A DNA stretch of 64,000 bases from Vampirovibrionales bacterium (GTDB lineage Bacteria > Cyanobacteriota > Vampirovibrionia > Vampirovibrionales > Vampirovibrionaceae), in the NCBI GenBank assembly GCA_016712355.1, contig JADJRF010000005.1, positions 558,001 through 622,000 of the forward strand, written 5' to 3'. How positions within the stretch are numbered: position 1 is the stretch's first letter; each line of letters begins with the position of its first letter. The notes beneath the pieces are model-generated. The model did no database searches, was not told the origin of the DNA, and was given only the letters and a program-made list of their open reading frames with translations. The translations under genes were made by a program, and so were the position numbers. Shown one piece after another: positions 42,075 through 50,960 of the stretch.

Positions 42075-43466
42075 ATGTCCGATTCCGTCACGATTCCCTC
42101 TTCTGCTGAAAATATTTCTTCCCCGGAGGCCTCTTCTGTTTCGGCCCCCATTGTGCCCACGGCGGGCGTTGCGCCCGGCGGAATCCGACAATTGGCGCTG
42201 CCCATTAACATCAGCGTGGGATTTTTAGGGATTCAGTTCGTCTGGGCGGTTCAGATGACGCAAGTCAGCCCTTTACTGGAAAGCATGGGCTCGCAGGCGT
42301 GGCTCACCGGGTTAATTTGGGCAGCCGGACCGGTCACCGGCGTATTGGTGCAACCGATTGTCGGCGTCCTGAGCGATAATCTGCGCAGTCGTCTGGGACG
42401 GCGACGGCCCTTCCTGCTCCTAGGCGCGCTAACCACAGCCATTGCGCTCATTTGCATGCCCCATTCTCCCAATTTACTGGTAGCGGCGATCTGGCTCTGG
42501 GTACTGGACGCCAGCATCAACCTGACCCAAGGCCCGTATCGTGCGCTGGTGCCGGACGTTGTTCCGCGCGCGCAGCAAACGACGGCGTATTCGTTAATGA
42601 GCTTGACCATTGGCCTGGGAGCCGTAGTGTCGACGTTTATCGCCTCTCAAATCGCCGTGCCGCAACTGGTATTTTATCTCGGAGCCGCCGCCATTCTGAT
42701 CGCGCTCGGCTGGACGGCGCTCACCACCCGCGAACGCCCGACCGACAAGGATCCCGTCGTTCACCCCAACGGGCAGAAATCTGCGATAGGCGCTATCACC
42801 GGGATTTTAGGCGAAACTCTGATGGCAATTCCGCGCATGCCCAAAGAAGCCCTCAAGCTGTGCGTGGCGCATAGCTTTACGTGGTTTGGGCTGATGTGTC
42901 TGTTCATCTTCTTCTCGGTCTTCATCCCCAAGCAGATTTTCCATGCCACGCCCGGCACAGACCTCTATAATGACGGCGTTCGGTGGGCGGCTTCCTGCCA
43001 AACGGCGCTTAATTTGTCGTGTTTTGTCGTCTCCTTCGGCATTAGTCAATTGTGTCGGCGTTTCTCGAAAAAGGCCACGCATACGGCGGCGCTGGTACTG
43101 ATGGCCGTCAGTTTCATCGCGCTTAACTTCATCAGCACGCCGATACAGGCAATGATCGCCATGGCGTGCATTGGCTTTGGCTGGGCGACGACGCTCTCGA
43201 TTCCGTTTGCCCTGCTCACCGATCATATGCCCAAGGGCAAGGAAGGCCTGCTGATGGGAACGTTCAACATCTTTATCGCTGCGCCGGGCGTATTGTGCAC
43301 CTTGCTGGTCGGGCAGATTATTTCGCGCTTTGCAGGCGGCAACGAAGGCGTTGCCTTTGTGATAGGCGGCATCTCGGTGCTGATTTCCGCGCTGTTACTG
43401 CAACGCGTTCATGAAGCGCCGGAAACCCATTGCGAAGAAGGGCCTCCCGCGCTCGGCGCTCATTAA
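42075..43466 (+). CDS. MFS/GPH-type sugar transporter (SLC45/sucrose symporter-like)
   Basis: 463 residues from ATG 42075, with GGGAGG somewhat far upstream; the frame is open from 41958. Twelve hydrophobic segments are visible. The loop-2/3 motif VGVLSDNLRSRLGRRRPFLL and the helix-4 region DASINLTQGPYRALVPDVVP are typical of the SLC45/plant-sucrose-transporter group of cation symporters, which carry sucrose, maltose or related sugars. The central cytoplasmic loop carries TRERPTDKDP. The substrate is inferred from the family only. Confidence 0.83.
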   Translation: MSDSVTIPSSAENISSPEASSVSAPIVPTAGVAPGGIRQLALPINISVGFLGIQFVWAVQMTQVSPLLESMGSQAWLTGLIWAAGPVTGVLVQPIVGVLSDNLRSRLGRRRPFLLLGALTTAIALICMPHSPNLLVAAIWLWVLDASINLTQGPYRALVPDVVPRAQQTTAYSLMSLTIGLGAVVSTFIASQIAVPQLVFYLGAAAILIALGWTALTTRERPTDKDPVVHPNGQKSAIGAITGILGETLMAIPRMPKEALKLCVAHSFTWFGLMCLFIFFSVFIPKQIFHATPGTDLYNDGVRWAASCQTALNLSCFVVSFGISQLCRRFSKKATHTAALVLMAVSFIALNFISTPIQAMIAMACIGFGWATTLSIPFALLTDHMPKGKEGLLMGTFNIFIAAPGVLCTLLVGQIISRFAGGNEGVAFVIGGISVLISALLLQRVHEAPETHCEEGPPALGAH

Positions 43467-43486
43467 ATTTCTGGCCAATAAGTCGC

Positions 43487-43541
43487 CCTGAAAAATAAAA
43501 ATTCGGCGCGCGTCCCATGCCAAAAGCGGGCAGACGCGCCC
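43487..43541 (-). terminator. Intrinsic terminator of clpB
   Basis: Read on the minus strand, a stem GGCGCGTC / GACGCGCGCC with a 2-nt bulge (43540 to 43505) directly follows the clpB stop and runs into TTTTTATTTTT (to 43487). Confidence 0.75.
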
Positions 43542-46253
43542 TTACATCGGCGGCGGGCCAGAGGAAACGCCCGTAAACGGATTACCGCTGTCCCCGCCAG
43601 ATGTTGGCGTGGGCTCGTGAGGGCGTAGCCGGCGAAACACAAACGGCTCTGCGGCATCCAGGCCAACCTCAACCCCAATGGCGTCGCCGTCGGAAAACGT
43701 CCCTTGCAGCAGGTGCGCCGCCAGCGGATTTTCGATCGCGCGGCGAATCACGCGTCTCAGCGGACGCGCGCCATAGACCGGATCGAAGCCTTGGGCGGCA
43801 AGCTGCTCTTTGGCGTCATCGCTCATCGTCAGCGTGATATGACGCGATTCCAGACGCTGACGGAGCTGCCCCAACTGGATGTCCACAATCTGGGCGAGAT
43901 GCTGCGGCGTCAGGGCCTCAAAAAAGACGATATCATCGATGCGATTCAGAAATTCCGGGCGAAAATGCGCCTTGAGTTCGTCAAACACGCGCTCTTTTAA
44001 GCGCTCCAGCCCTTGCGATCCGCCCAGCGACAGTTCTGCGCGATGCGCCAGAATCGTCTGGCTTCCGATATTGCTGGTGAGAATCACCAGCGTATTGCGA
44101 AAATCCACGGTCCGCCCCTTGGAATCCGTCAGCCGACCATCATCGAGCAATTGCAGCAGGGCATTAAAAACATCCGGATGCGCTTTTTCAATTTCGTCGA
44201 ACAGCACAACGCTGTAGGGGCGACGACGCACCGCCTCGGTGAGTTGGCCACCCTCGTCGTAGCCAACATAACCGGGAGGCGCGCCAATGAGGCGCGCGAC
44301 GGCGTGCTTTTCCATGTATTCCGACATATCGATGCGCACCACGGCCGATTCATCGTTGAATAAAAACTCGGCGAGCGCCTTCACCAACTCGGTTTTACCG
44401 ACACCCGTAGGCCCGAGAAACATAAACGAGCCCATGGGCCGCGATTCGTCGCCTAACCCCGCGCGGGCGCGACGCACGGCCTGCGACACCGCGCTGACCG
44501 CCTCATCCTGGCCGATAATCCGCTGATGCAGAAACGCTTCCATCCGAAGGAGCTTGGTAATTTCGCTTTCGACCAGCCGGGCCACGGGCACGCCCGTCCA
44601 GCGGCTGACGACGTCGGCGATTTCGTTCTCGCCAATTTCTTCGTTGACCAGACGGCCGTCTTCGCCCGTTCCATTGGCGCCGCCAGATTCCAGATCGCGT
44701 AATTCGCGTTGCAACTCGGGCAGACGTCCATACTTCAGCGCCGCCGCCTGAGCCAGATCGGCGTTTCTCTCCGCCTGTTCAATTTCTAGCTGCGTCTGCT
44801 CCAGCGCTTCTTTAAGGCGCTGCAACTCCTGCACAGACGATTTCTCTCGCTCCCAGCGCGCCTGAATCTCATCGCGAGACGCGCGCAGGTTTTCAATCTC
44901 GCCTTGTACGCGCTGCATCCGCGCGCGCGAAGCGTCATCGTGTTCTTTTTTCAGCGCTTCCAGCTCAATTTCCAGTTGAATCAACTGGCGCGAGGCCGTG
45001 TCCAGCTCGATGGGCATCGAATCGATTTCCATGCGAGCCTTGGAAGCCGCCTCATCAATGAGATCGATGGCTTTATCAGGCAAAAACCGATCGCGGATGT
45101 AGCGATGCGACAAATTGGCTGCGGCAATAATGGCGGAATCTTTGATGCGCACCCCATGATGCACCTCGTATCGCCCTTTAAGTCCGCGCAGGATGCTGAC
45201 CGTCTCACTGACAGAAGGTTCGCTGACCATTACCGGCTGGAAACGTCGCTCAAGAGCCGCATCCTTCTCGATGTATTTGCGATATTCGCTGATCGTCGTT
45301 GCGCCGACGCAATGCAGCTCGCCTCGCGCCAACATCGGCTTGAGCAGGTTGCTGGCGTCCATTGCGCCATCGCTCGCCCCGGCCCCGACCACCGTATGCA
45401 GCTCGTCAATAAATAAAATGACCTCGCCGCTGGCGGCTTGCACTTCTTTCAGCACGGACTTCAGGCGTTCTTCAAACTCACCGCGAAACTTTGCGCCTGC
45501 AATCAACGCGCCCATATCGAGCGCCATCAGACGGCGATTCTTGAGGTTTTCCGGCACGTCGCCCTGAACGATGCGCTGGGCAAGCCCCTCCACAATAGCC
45601 GTTTTGCCGACGCCAGGCTCGCCAATCAGACAGGGATTATTTTTGGTCCGGCGGCTGAGCACCTGCACCACGCGACGGATTTCTTCCTGGCGCCCAATCA
45701 CCGGATCGAGCTTGCCACTGGCCGCCGCTTCAGTGAGATCACGCGCATAGCGCGCCAGCGCCTGATAGTTAGACTCCGCATGAGGACTATCGACGCGATG
45801 CGCCCCGCGAATTTCTTTTAACGCCTTGAGCAATCGCTCGCGCGTCAATCCCGCCTGAGCGAAAGCCCGCGTCAGTTCGCCGCCGTCGTCGATGATAGCC
45901 AGCCAAAAATGCTCAACGCCCACGTAGTCGTCTTTCAGGCGACGCGCCTGCTCGCCTGCGGCGTCAAACAGCTTCTTGAATCGCGGCGTCACGTAAACAG
46001 AGCCCGATTCGAGAGACGAAACGCCCGCGCGGGGCCGCGAGGCAATCACCGATTCGGTTTGGGCAATTAGGGGCTTGGGGTCAATTTTGAGTTGCGCAAG
46101 CGTCTGGCGCATCAACCCCTTCTCGTCTTCGAGCAGCGCCAGCAGCAGATGCTCATTGTCGAGCTGGTTTTGCTGATAGCGCGCCAGAATGTCATGGGCG
46201 CTGGCAAGCGCCTGCTGCGCTTGCGCGGTGCATTGGTTGGGATCAATCATCAT
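43542..46253 (-). CDS. clpB: ClpB disaggregase chaperone
   Basis: 903 residues. Clp-N repeats (ALASAHDILARYQQNQLDNE), NBD1 Walker A GEPGVGKTAIVEG, a full-length coiled-coil M domain (~410-530), NBD2 Walker A GPTGVGKTELVKALAEF, Walker B VVLFDEIEKAHPDVFNALL, and C-terminal AAA lid. The M domain marks it as ClpB rather than ClpC/ClpA. It resolves protein aggregates with DnaK. The C-terminus has an extra ~30 residues rich in Pro, Gly and Ser (PTPTSGGDSGNPF). No heat-shock promoter element was seen upstream. Confidence 0.97.
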   Translation of the reverse strand: MMIDPNQCTAQAQQALASAHDILARYQQNQLDNEHLLLALLEDEKGLMRQTLAQLKIDPKPLIAQTESVIASRPRAGVSSLESGSVYVTPRFKKLFDAAGEQARRLKDDYVGVEHFWLAIIDDGGELTRAFAQAGLTRERLLKALKEIRGAHRVDSPHAESNYQALARYARDLTEAAASGKLDPVIGRQEEIRRVVQVLSRRTKNNPCLIGEPGVGKTAIVEGLAQRIVQGDVPENLKNRRLMALDMGALIAGAKFRGEFEERLKSVLKEVQAASGEVILFIDELHTVVGAGASDGAMDASNLLKPMLARGELHCVGATTISEYRKYIEKDAALERRFQPVMVSEPSVSETVSILRGLKGRYEVHHGVRIKDSAIIAAANLSHRYIRDRFLPDKAIDLIDEAASKARMEIDSMPIELDTASRQLIQLEIELEALKKEHDDASRARMQRVQGEIENLRASRDEIQARWEREKSSVQELQRLKEALEQTQLEIEQAERNADLAQAAALKYGRLPELQRELRDLESGGANGTGEDGRLVNEEIGENEIADVVSRWTGVPVARLVESEITKLLRMEAFLHQRIIGQDEAVSAVSQAVRRARAGLGDESRPMGSFMFLGPTGVGKTELVKALAEFLFNDESAVVRIDMSEYMEKHAVARLIGAPPGYVGYDEGGQLTEAVRRRPYSVVLFDEIEKAHPDVFNALLQLLDDGRLTDSKGRTVDFRNTLVILTSNIGSQTILAHRAELSLGGSQGLERLKERVFDELKAHFRPEFLNRIDDIVFFEALTPQHLAQIVDIQLGQLRQRLESRHITLTMSDDAKEQLAAQGFDPVYGARPLRRVIRRAIENPLAAHLLQGTFSDGDAIGVEVGLDAAEPFVFRRLRPHEPTPTSGGDSGNPFTGVSSGPPPM

Positions 46254-46444
46254 GGCAAACGCTCTCTCGCTTTAGCGCAGGGTCCAGCCTCTTATTTTAA
46301 AGAGATTCAGAGAGATGACGCCTGGGGCGTCTCCTCGCTTTCATCATAGCGGATTCGCCTATCCTGCGCGCCGCGCTTAAGGATGAATTAACGCTTGGCG
46401 GCGCGCGTTTATTCACATCGGCAGGGCTTATTAAATGCGAACCC

Positions 46445-47596
46445 CTATCCGGCGCACTGCACGCCAGAATCCGTCCCTTGACCGGTGGTGCAGATATCGC
46501 TGGCGTTTGAATGCGTGGGCGAGGATACCTTAATCTGCGTATACGGCGCCAAGTCGATTGCCGTGGGCGTACCGCCGGACAGCAATACGTTGTTTTGAGT
46601 GGTGACATCCGTCGTGTATTGTTGAATTGCATTGCCCAAGCGCATATCCATGGTCAAAATCTGATTGACCAGGTGATCCACGACCGTTTTAACGGCAGGG
46701 TTGGTTAATGATCCGTTGGCCAGCGCCTGTTGATATTGGTCATACACCAGAACCGCCTGAGACGGCGCTTTGGTATAGGGTAACGGCATGGGATTGCCAG
46801 ACTGATCCACTGCGCTGATCACGCCCGTTTGCGGCTGGGCGGACACCAGCGAGGGATTCGCCGAGCCCACGGCGCTCAGTTGCTCCAGCACCGTTCCCGA
46901 TGGGGCCGACATCAGAATGGTAGACAAATTGTTGGAATGACGATCGTAGAGAAATCTGAACACATCGACCGAGGTCGGCGGCGGGTTATAGCCGCTCGTA
47001 TAATACAGCATTGCGGCGTCCTGAAACTGCTGACGAAGCGTCGGCGGGATGTCGCCGCCCGTGCCAGAGGAAGCGCACGAGGGCAAGCTGCCAACGTTAG
47101 CGGCAATAAACGTACTGGTGAAGCAGTTGGACTCCAGATATTTCTGTTCTTCTGCCAGCGAGTGGCTTTGATTGGCCAGTTGCGTCAAAAAAGCGGCCTG
47201 AGTCGCATCTACTTCACCGGTTGCGACCAATTGATCAATCATATCGCGCAAGGCGCTGACATAGAGATTCGTGGCGCCATTGACGCCGGCCGTTTCAATG
47301 GCTTGCGCCGCACTCGCCGGGTAGTTCGGCACGGCGATGACGCTACCGTCGCTGAGCTTGATTTCCACCGTGGTGGTTCCCGTCACCGGCGAAACCACCG
47401 GCGAGGACCCTCCTGAGCCGCCCGACGAAGAACCCGCAACAGAGCCCGTTCCCATAATGCTGCCGCCCATGATGCCCAAGACGTTCAGCAGATCCGGGGC
47501 GAAGGAAATCAGACCGCCGACGGCCACCAGCACGACCAACGCCAGAATTAACCCGTATTCACTGAGCGATTGACCATGACTGCGAAACGACGTCAT
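46445..47596 (-). CDS. Large Flp-type pilin-like protein
   Basis: 383 residues from ATG 47596 (AAGG upstream). The N-terminus GQSLSEYGLILALVVLVAVG is a type IVb/Flp prepilin signal: Gly, then Glu at +5 and Tyr at +6, then a hydrophobic helix. Normal Flp pilins are 50-80 residues, but here ~340 further residues follow: a Gly/Ser linker (VAGSSSGGSGGSS), then a mainly helical polar region with two cysteine pairs (CFTSTF...SLPSC; DICTTG...VQC). It should be processed and assembled or secreted through the Tad system, perhaps as a minor pilin or adhesin. That role is inference. Confidence 0.7.
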   Translation of the reverse strand: MTSFRSHGQSLSEYGLILALVVLVAVGGLISFAPDLLNVLGIMGGSIMGTGSVAGSSSGGSGGSSPVVSPVTGTTTVEIKLSDGSVIAVPNYPASAAQAIETAGVNGATNLYVSALRDMIDQLVATGEVDATQAAFLTQLANQSHSLAEEQKYLESNCFTSTFIAANVGSLPSCASSGTGGDIPPTLRQQFQDAAMLYYTSGYNPPPTSVDVFRFLYDRHSNNLSTILMSAPSGTVLEQLSAVGSANPSLVSAQPQTGVISAVDQSGNPMPLPYTKAPSQAVLVYDQYQQALANGSLTNPAVKTVVDHLVNQILTMDMRLGNAIQQYTTDVTTQNNVLLSGGTPTAIDLAPYTQIKVSSPTHSNASDICTTGQGTDSGVQCAG

Positions 47597-47680
47597 CCCA
47601 ACAAACCTTCTATGCGTATGCAGCGAGCTATAAGACATGTCGACACGCGCACCGCCAACTGAAGAAATACTTACAAAGCG

Positions 47681-48238
47681 TTACACAACGTCTGCCGAAG
47701 GCGCCCAGCGGGTCCGTTCATCGTTGCGACAGTCGTCAAAAATTGCCCATGGCGCGCGCGCCTTGCTTAGATCCGTTCCCGGCAGCGAGGCGCCGGTAAA
47801 ATCCGCGTCGTCGAGATCGCAATCATCCAGAATCGCATCCGACAGATCCGCATCCTGAAAACGCGCGCCCATTGCGCGAACGCGTGTAAACGACGCATCC
47901 GCCAGCCCCCCGGCCTGAAAATTCGCCCCCGCGCAGTCGCAATCCACCCACTCAGATTCGTCCATCATCGCCATATAAAAATCGGTTTCGCGGCACGAGG
48001 CGTTGCGAATATCCGCCAGAATCAGGCGCGATTCGGCCAGATAGGCGTAATCCAGCGAGACGTCGCGCAGACGGGCATTGCTGAGATTGATGCCCGACAA
48101 ATCGCGATGCGACAGATCCAGATCGGACAATTCAAGGTATTCATAGCCCATCGCCTGACGACGCGCATTAAACCCCCCAACGCCTTCCGCGTCCAGGATT
48201 GCGAGCCAGTCTTGCGACGTATGGGGAGCGGCGGTCAT
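47681..48238 (-). CDS. Pentapeptide-repeat protein
   Basis: 185 residues from ATG 48238, overlapping the previous gene's stop. After ~45 N-terminal residues the pattern A(D/N)LXX recurs: DLSHRDLSGINLSNARLRD, then ASFTRVRAMGARFQDADLSD and DLDDADFTGASLPGTDLSKA. Such repeats form a right-handed quadrilateral beta-helix. Functions in the family range from gyrase mimicry to structural roles, so none is assigned. It is translated together with the small gene upstream. Confidence 0.85.
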   Translation of the reverse strand: MTAAPHTSQDWLAILDAEGVGGFNARRQAMGYEYLELSDLDLSHRDLSGINLSNARLRDVSLDYAYLAESRLILADIRNASCRETDFYMAMMDESEWVDCDCAGANFQAGGLADASFTRVRAMGARFQDADLSDAILDDCDLDDADFTGASLPGTDLSKARAPWAIFDDCRNDERTRWAPSADVV

Positions 48239-48531
48239 GAGTTTTTTGCGTGGCGGGTGTTCAACCACTCCAAAGCCTTTTGAGCGAGCCTTTGCAATTC
48301 TTTGTCGAGTCTATCATTAATTTCCTCGATAACTCTCGAATCACTCTGTTCCTGTCTATGAGCCTGCAGGCGAGCCTTGACAAGGCGATCATAGACGTCG
48401 CAATCTTGCCCCGTTGCAAAAACCGGGAGGTTTCTAACCGCTATAGGCAACTGGATATAGGGGATTCTATCAGAAGGCTTCTCAATCGAGAACCCGCCAA
48501 AGCGCGGCCCGGCGATAGGTTTCATGGCCAT
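48235..48531 (-). CDS. Small protein of unknown function
   Basis: 98 residues. AGGAG lies 6 nt before ATG 48531. The N-terminal half is Pro/aromatic; the C-terminal half is a probable helix (SRVIEEINDRLDKELQRLAQ). No family is recognised. The 3' end overlaps the pentapeptide gene start, suggesting one operon. Confidence 0.6.
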   Translation of the reverse strand: MAMKPIAGPRFGGFSIEKPSDRIPYIQLPIAVRNLPVFATGQDCDVYDRLVKARLQAHRQEQSDSRVIEEINDRLDKELQRLAQKALEWLNTRHAKNS

Positions 48532-48675
48532 GTGTCTCCTGAGGTTGTCTTTTCAAACCAAAAACAACGCGCCAGAATTCATAAAATTGCCTTTCGTGTC
48601 CTTTGCCAGGGGCGCGCGTTTGTTATATTTGTAATTTTCAATCCTCCTATCCCTACAGAGAGGCTGTACTGACCC

Positions 48676-49161
48676 ATGGTTTCTGCCATTCGCTTTAAGA
48701 GCAATTCGACGCTTGCAACGCCCCGCATCTATGAGACTCGCCTCTCAGAGCCACCGGCAGATGTAGAGGCGCTGATTCAGGCGCTCAAAAAGCGTTATCG
48801 CCCGGCGGACGCGCTTAGGATGCAGGGGAAAGAAACGCTCCTGAGCGCACAAAAAAATGGCAGGTCCGCAGCACTCGTCTGGCTGTCGCCGTGGGGCGGA
48901 TTTGGCATTAAAACCGAAGGGCTTCTGCCCGAGAATCCGCACCTCATCGTGGATTTTCTGCTCAAGCCCAACCTCTCGCTTCGAGGGGCTTATATCATGG
49001 CCCCTGAGCAAGCGCTTGGGGCCCAGCACAAAGCCATGGAAGGATTCGAAGCGGGAGGCCGCTACTATTTACCGACGGGTTGGAAAATGCCAATCCATGC
49101 CGATTTACTTTACCGACAAGCCCTGACCCTGCTGACCGACGCCGAGGCGCGTCAACCGTAG
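48676..49161 (+). CDS. Protein of unknown function
   Basis: 161 residues, divergent from the gene at 48531. The sequence mixes a basic helix (DVEALIQALKKRYRPADAL) with beta-strand-like segments (AALVWLSPWGGFGIKTEGLL; HLIVDFLLKPNLSL) and looks like a compact soluble domain. There is no signal peptide and no recognised motif. A TTGCCA-N15-TATATT (48603-48629) could be its promoter, with a short spacer. No function is assigned. Confidence 0.6.
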   Translation: MVSAIRFKSNSTLATPRIYETRLSEPPADVEALIQALKKRYRPADALRMQGKETLLSAQKNGRSAALVWLSPWGGFGIKTEGLLPENPHLIVDFLLKPNLSLRGAYIMAPEQALGAQHKAMEGFEAGGRYYLPTGWKMPIHADLLYRQALTLLTDAEARQP

Positions 49162-49207
49162 CCAGCCCGTGTGAAGTCCCTTCTTACACGATGGAGAACA
49201 CCCGATC

Positions 49208-49555
49208 ATGGATCCCATTCGTTTCGGAAAACGGCCTTACCGACGCCGTCCTCACAATCCTCTTCAGGACAATCAGATGGGACGCTTTATCCCCTTAAAA
49301 ACCGTTCAGGGACCTAATGGCGAATTGCTCAGCCTAGAAGGTGACAGAGATATTCATCGCCTTCGCTTGATGGACAGTAATGGACATACGAATCGCATTG
49401 TTGCCCTTACGCCCGATGGCAAGCTGGATCTCCAGACTGCCAATTCCGACGATCGCGAGATCTATCAAATGGCAATGGCACTGATCTTCCTACAGCCATC
49501 AGCACAAGCCGGATCAGGGCAGCGCGCTGCTCAACGGGTCGACGTCACCGCTTAG
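49208..49555 (+). CDS. Small protein of unknown function
   Basis: 115 residues, 46 bp after the previous gene. GGAG lies about 13 nt before the ATG. A beta-rich middle (LSLEGDRDIHRLRLMDSNG; NRIVALTPDGKLDLQT) follows an Arg-rich start; the tail is low-complexity. No family is recognised. It probably shares a transcript with the gene at 48676. Confidence 0.5.
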   Translation: MDPIRFGKRPYRRRPHNPLQDNQMGRFIPLKTVQGPNGELLSLEGDRDIHRLRLMDSNGHTNRIVALTPDGKLDLQTANSDDREIYQMAMALIFLQPSAQAGSGQRAAQRVDVTA

Positions 49556-49601
49556 CCGATTTAAAACGGGAGCCAGCGCCGGCCGCCATTCTGACCAGCG
49601 C

Positions 49602-50960
49602 TTACGCCTGGGGACGCGTCGTTAAGCGAATGACGGTTTTATCGGCGTTTTGCGCGCGCGCAGCGTCATCGCGATAGGGGTGAGCGTCTCGGTGGTAGTC
49701 GATCAAACGACCTTCGTGCTCCAGCAGCAGACGGTGATACGGAATGCCGGCGGCTTCGATTTCGCGGGCAATATCACGGGCGCGCCATTGCGTGGCAATC
49801 AGGATCGCTTCCACCGGGTCGCGCAACAGCGCATCCGGGCGGAGGATCTCCTGGCCTGCGCCGGGCACAAACGTCCCGACCTTGCTGGCGTCAGAATCCA
49901 CAACGAGAGGGAATCGCGTTGCATCCAGGCCATAGCGGTTAATAAAGGCGGCGGCTTTTCCCGTCCCGCCCCACACGGCGACGCGCGATCCGGTCTGTGC
50001 CAGGTCGTCTATGCGGGCGCGCAAGACGGCGTCGCTATGGCGGGTATGATTGTAAAAGGCGATTGAATCGCGCGCAATCGCGACAGAATCGGCGCCTGAG
50101 GCTGTCATCGGCGCGTTGGCGTCACGATGTTCGCGCCCCAGTTGCACCAAGGCCGTCAGCACCTCGCCGTCGTAGGGCGTTTCAATTCGATCGACGGCAG
50201 CGCCGCCGCGACTGAGCAAGGTCGCCAGAGACGCGCGGGTAAAGTGGGAGTTATGCTCGTAGAAGAAATCGGCCGTGCGGTGCGTAGCGAACACGCGATC
50301 GATACAGGGCACTTCGACAAACAGTCGCGGCTTGAGCCCATGCCACGCCGCCGCAAACGACAGCGCCTGCAAAAAGGCCAGCGGTTGCGTCAGATGCTCC
50401 AGCACATGGCGGATCATAATGAGATCCGGCCGGTATTCCAGTAAATGGACGGCGGGCTCAAACAGCTTGTATTGCGCTTCCACCAAGCCGTCGCCGGTTT
50501 CGATGGCGCCATTGGGATCAAAGCCGACAAAACGGCCGTTGGGGTTGGCCTTGGCAAGCGTGCGCAGCAAATGACCGTCGCCACAGCCAATTTCGACAAC
50601 GGTAGGGCGCGCAGGCAAGCCGCGCGAGAGTTCGCCCGCAGTCGCTTCCAGATGTTCACGCCACAGGGCGCCCTTGTTAAACATCAGATTCGGCTTGTCG
50701 GAATACGGCACCTTGGCGTAATCGAAAGCCTGATTAAACACATGCCCGCAGCTCACGCAGCGGATAAAATCCAGCGGCAGAGCTTCCATCGATTGCGCTT
50801 CGGCGGCGCTTCTCGGCCAGGCAAGCGTCGTGAGCGGCTGACGCCCGCCATCGTAAAACGGGAACGCAAGCTGATGACCACAGGCCGGACACGGCGTTTC
50901 AATGAGCAGCGCGCCCAATGCGCGTTGCGAGCGGTTGCGAAAGGGGCGGATCTTAGCCAT
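49602..50960 (-). CDS. Sugar C-methyltransferase-like protein (three-module)
   Basis: 452 residues. An N-terminal zinc-binding module (CPACGH near 24 and CVSCGH near 68) is followed by a SAM-binding domain (VVEIGCGDGHLLRTLAKANP; MIRHVLEHLTQPLAFLQAL) and a C-terminal Rossmann-like domain (SRVAVWGGTGKAAAFINRYG). This is the layout of NovU/TcaB9-type C-methyltransferases acting on NDP-sugars, though many relatives have other or unknown targets. It overlaps the GT41 gene upstream by 8 bp, so the two probably act together. Confidence 0.83.
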   Translation of the reverse strand: MAKIRPFRNRSQRALGALLIETPCPACGHQLAFPFYDGGRQPLTTLAWPRSAAEAQSMEALPLDFIRCVSCGHVFNQAFDYAKVPYSDKPNLMFNKGALWREHLEATAGELSRGLPARPTVVEIGCGDGHLLRTLAKANPNGRFVGFDPNGAIETGDGLVEAQYKLFEPAVHLLEYRPDLIMIRHVLEHLTQPLAFLQALSFAAAWHGLKPRLFVEVPCIDRVFATHRTADFFYEHNSHFTRASLATLLSRGGAAVDRIETPYDGEVLTALVQLGREHRDANAPMTASGADSVAIARDSIAFYNHTRHSDAVLRARIDDLAQTGSRVAVWGGTGKAAAFINRYGLDATRFPLVVDSDASKVGTFVPGAGQEILRPDALLRDPVEAILIATQWRARDIAREIEAAGIPYHRLLLEHEGRLIDYHRDAHPYRDDAARAQNADKTVIRLTTRPQA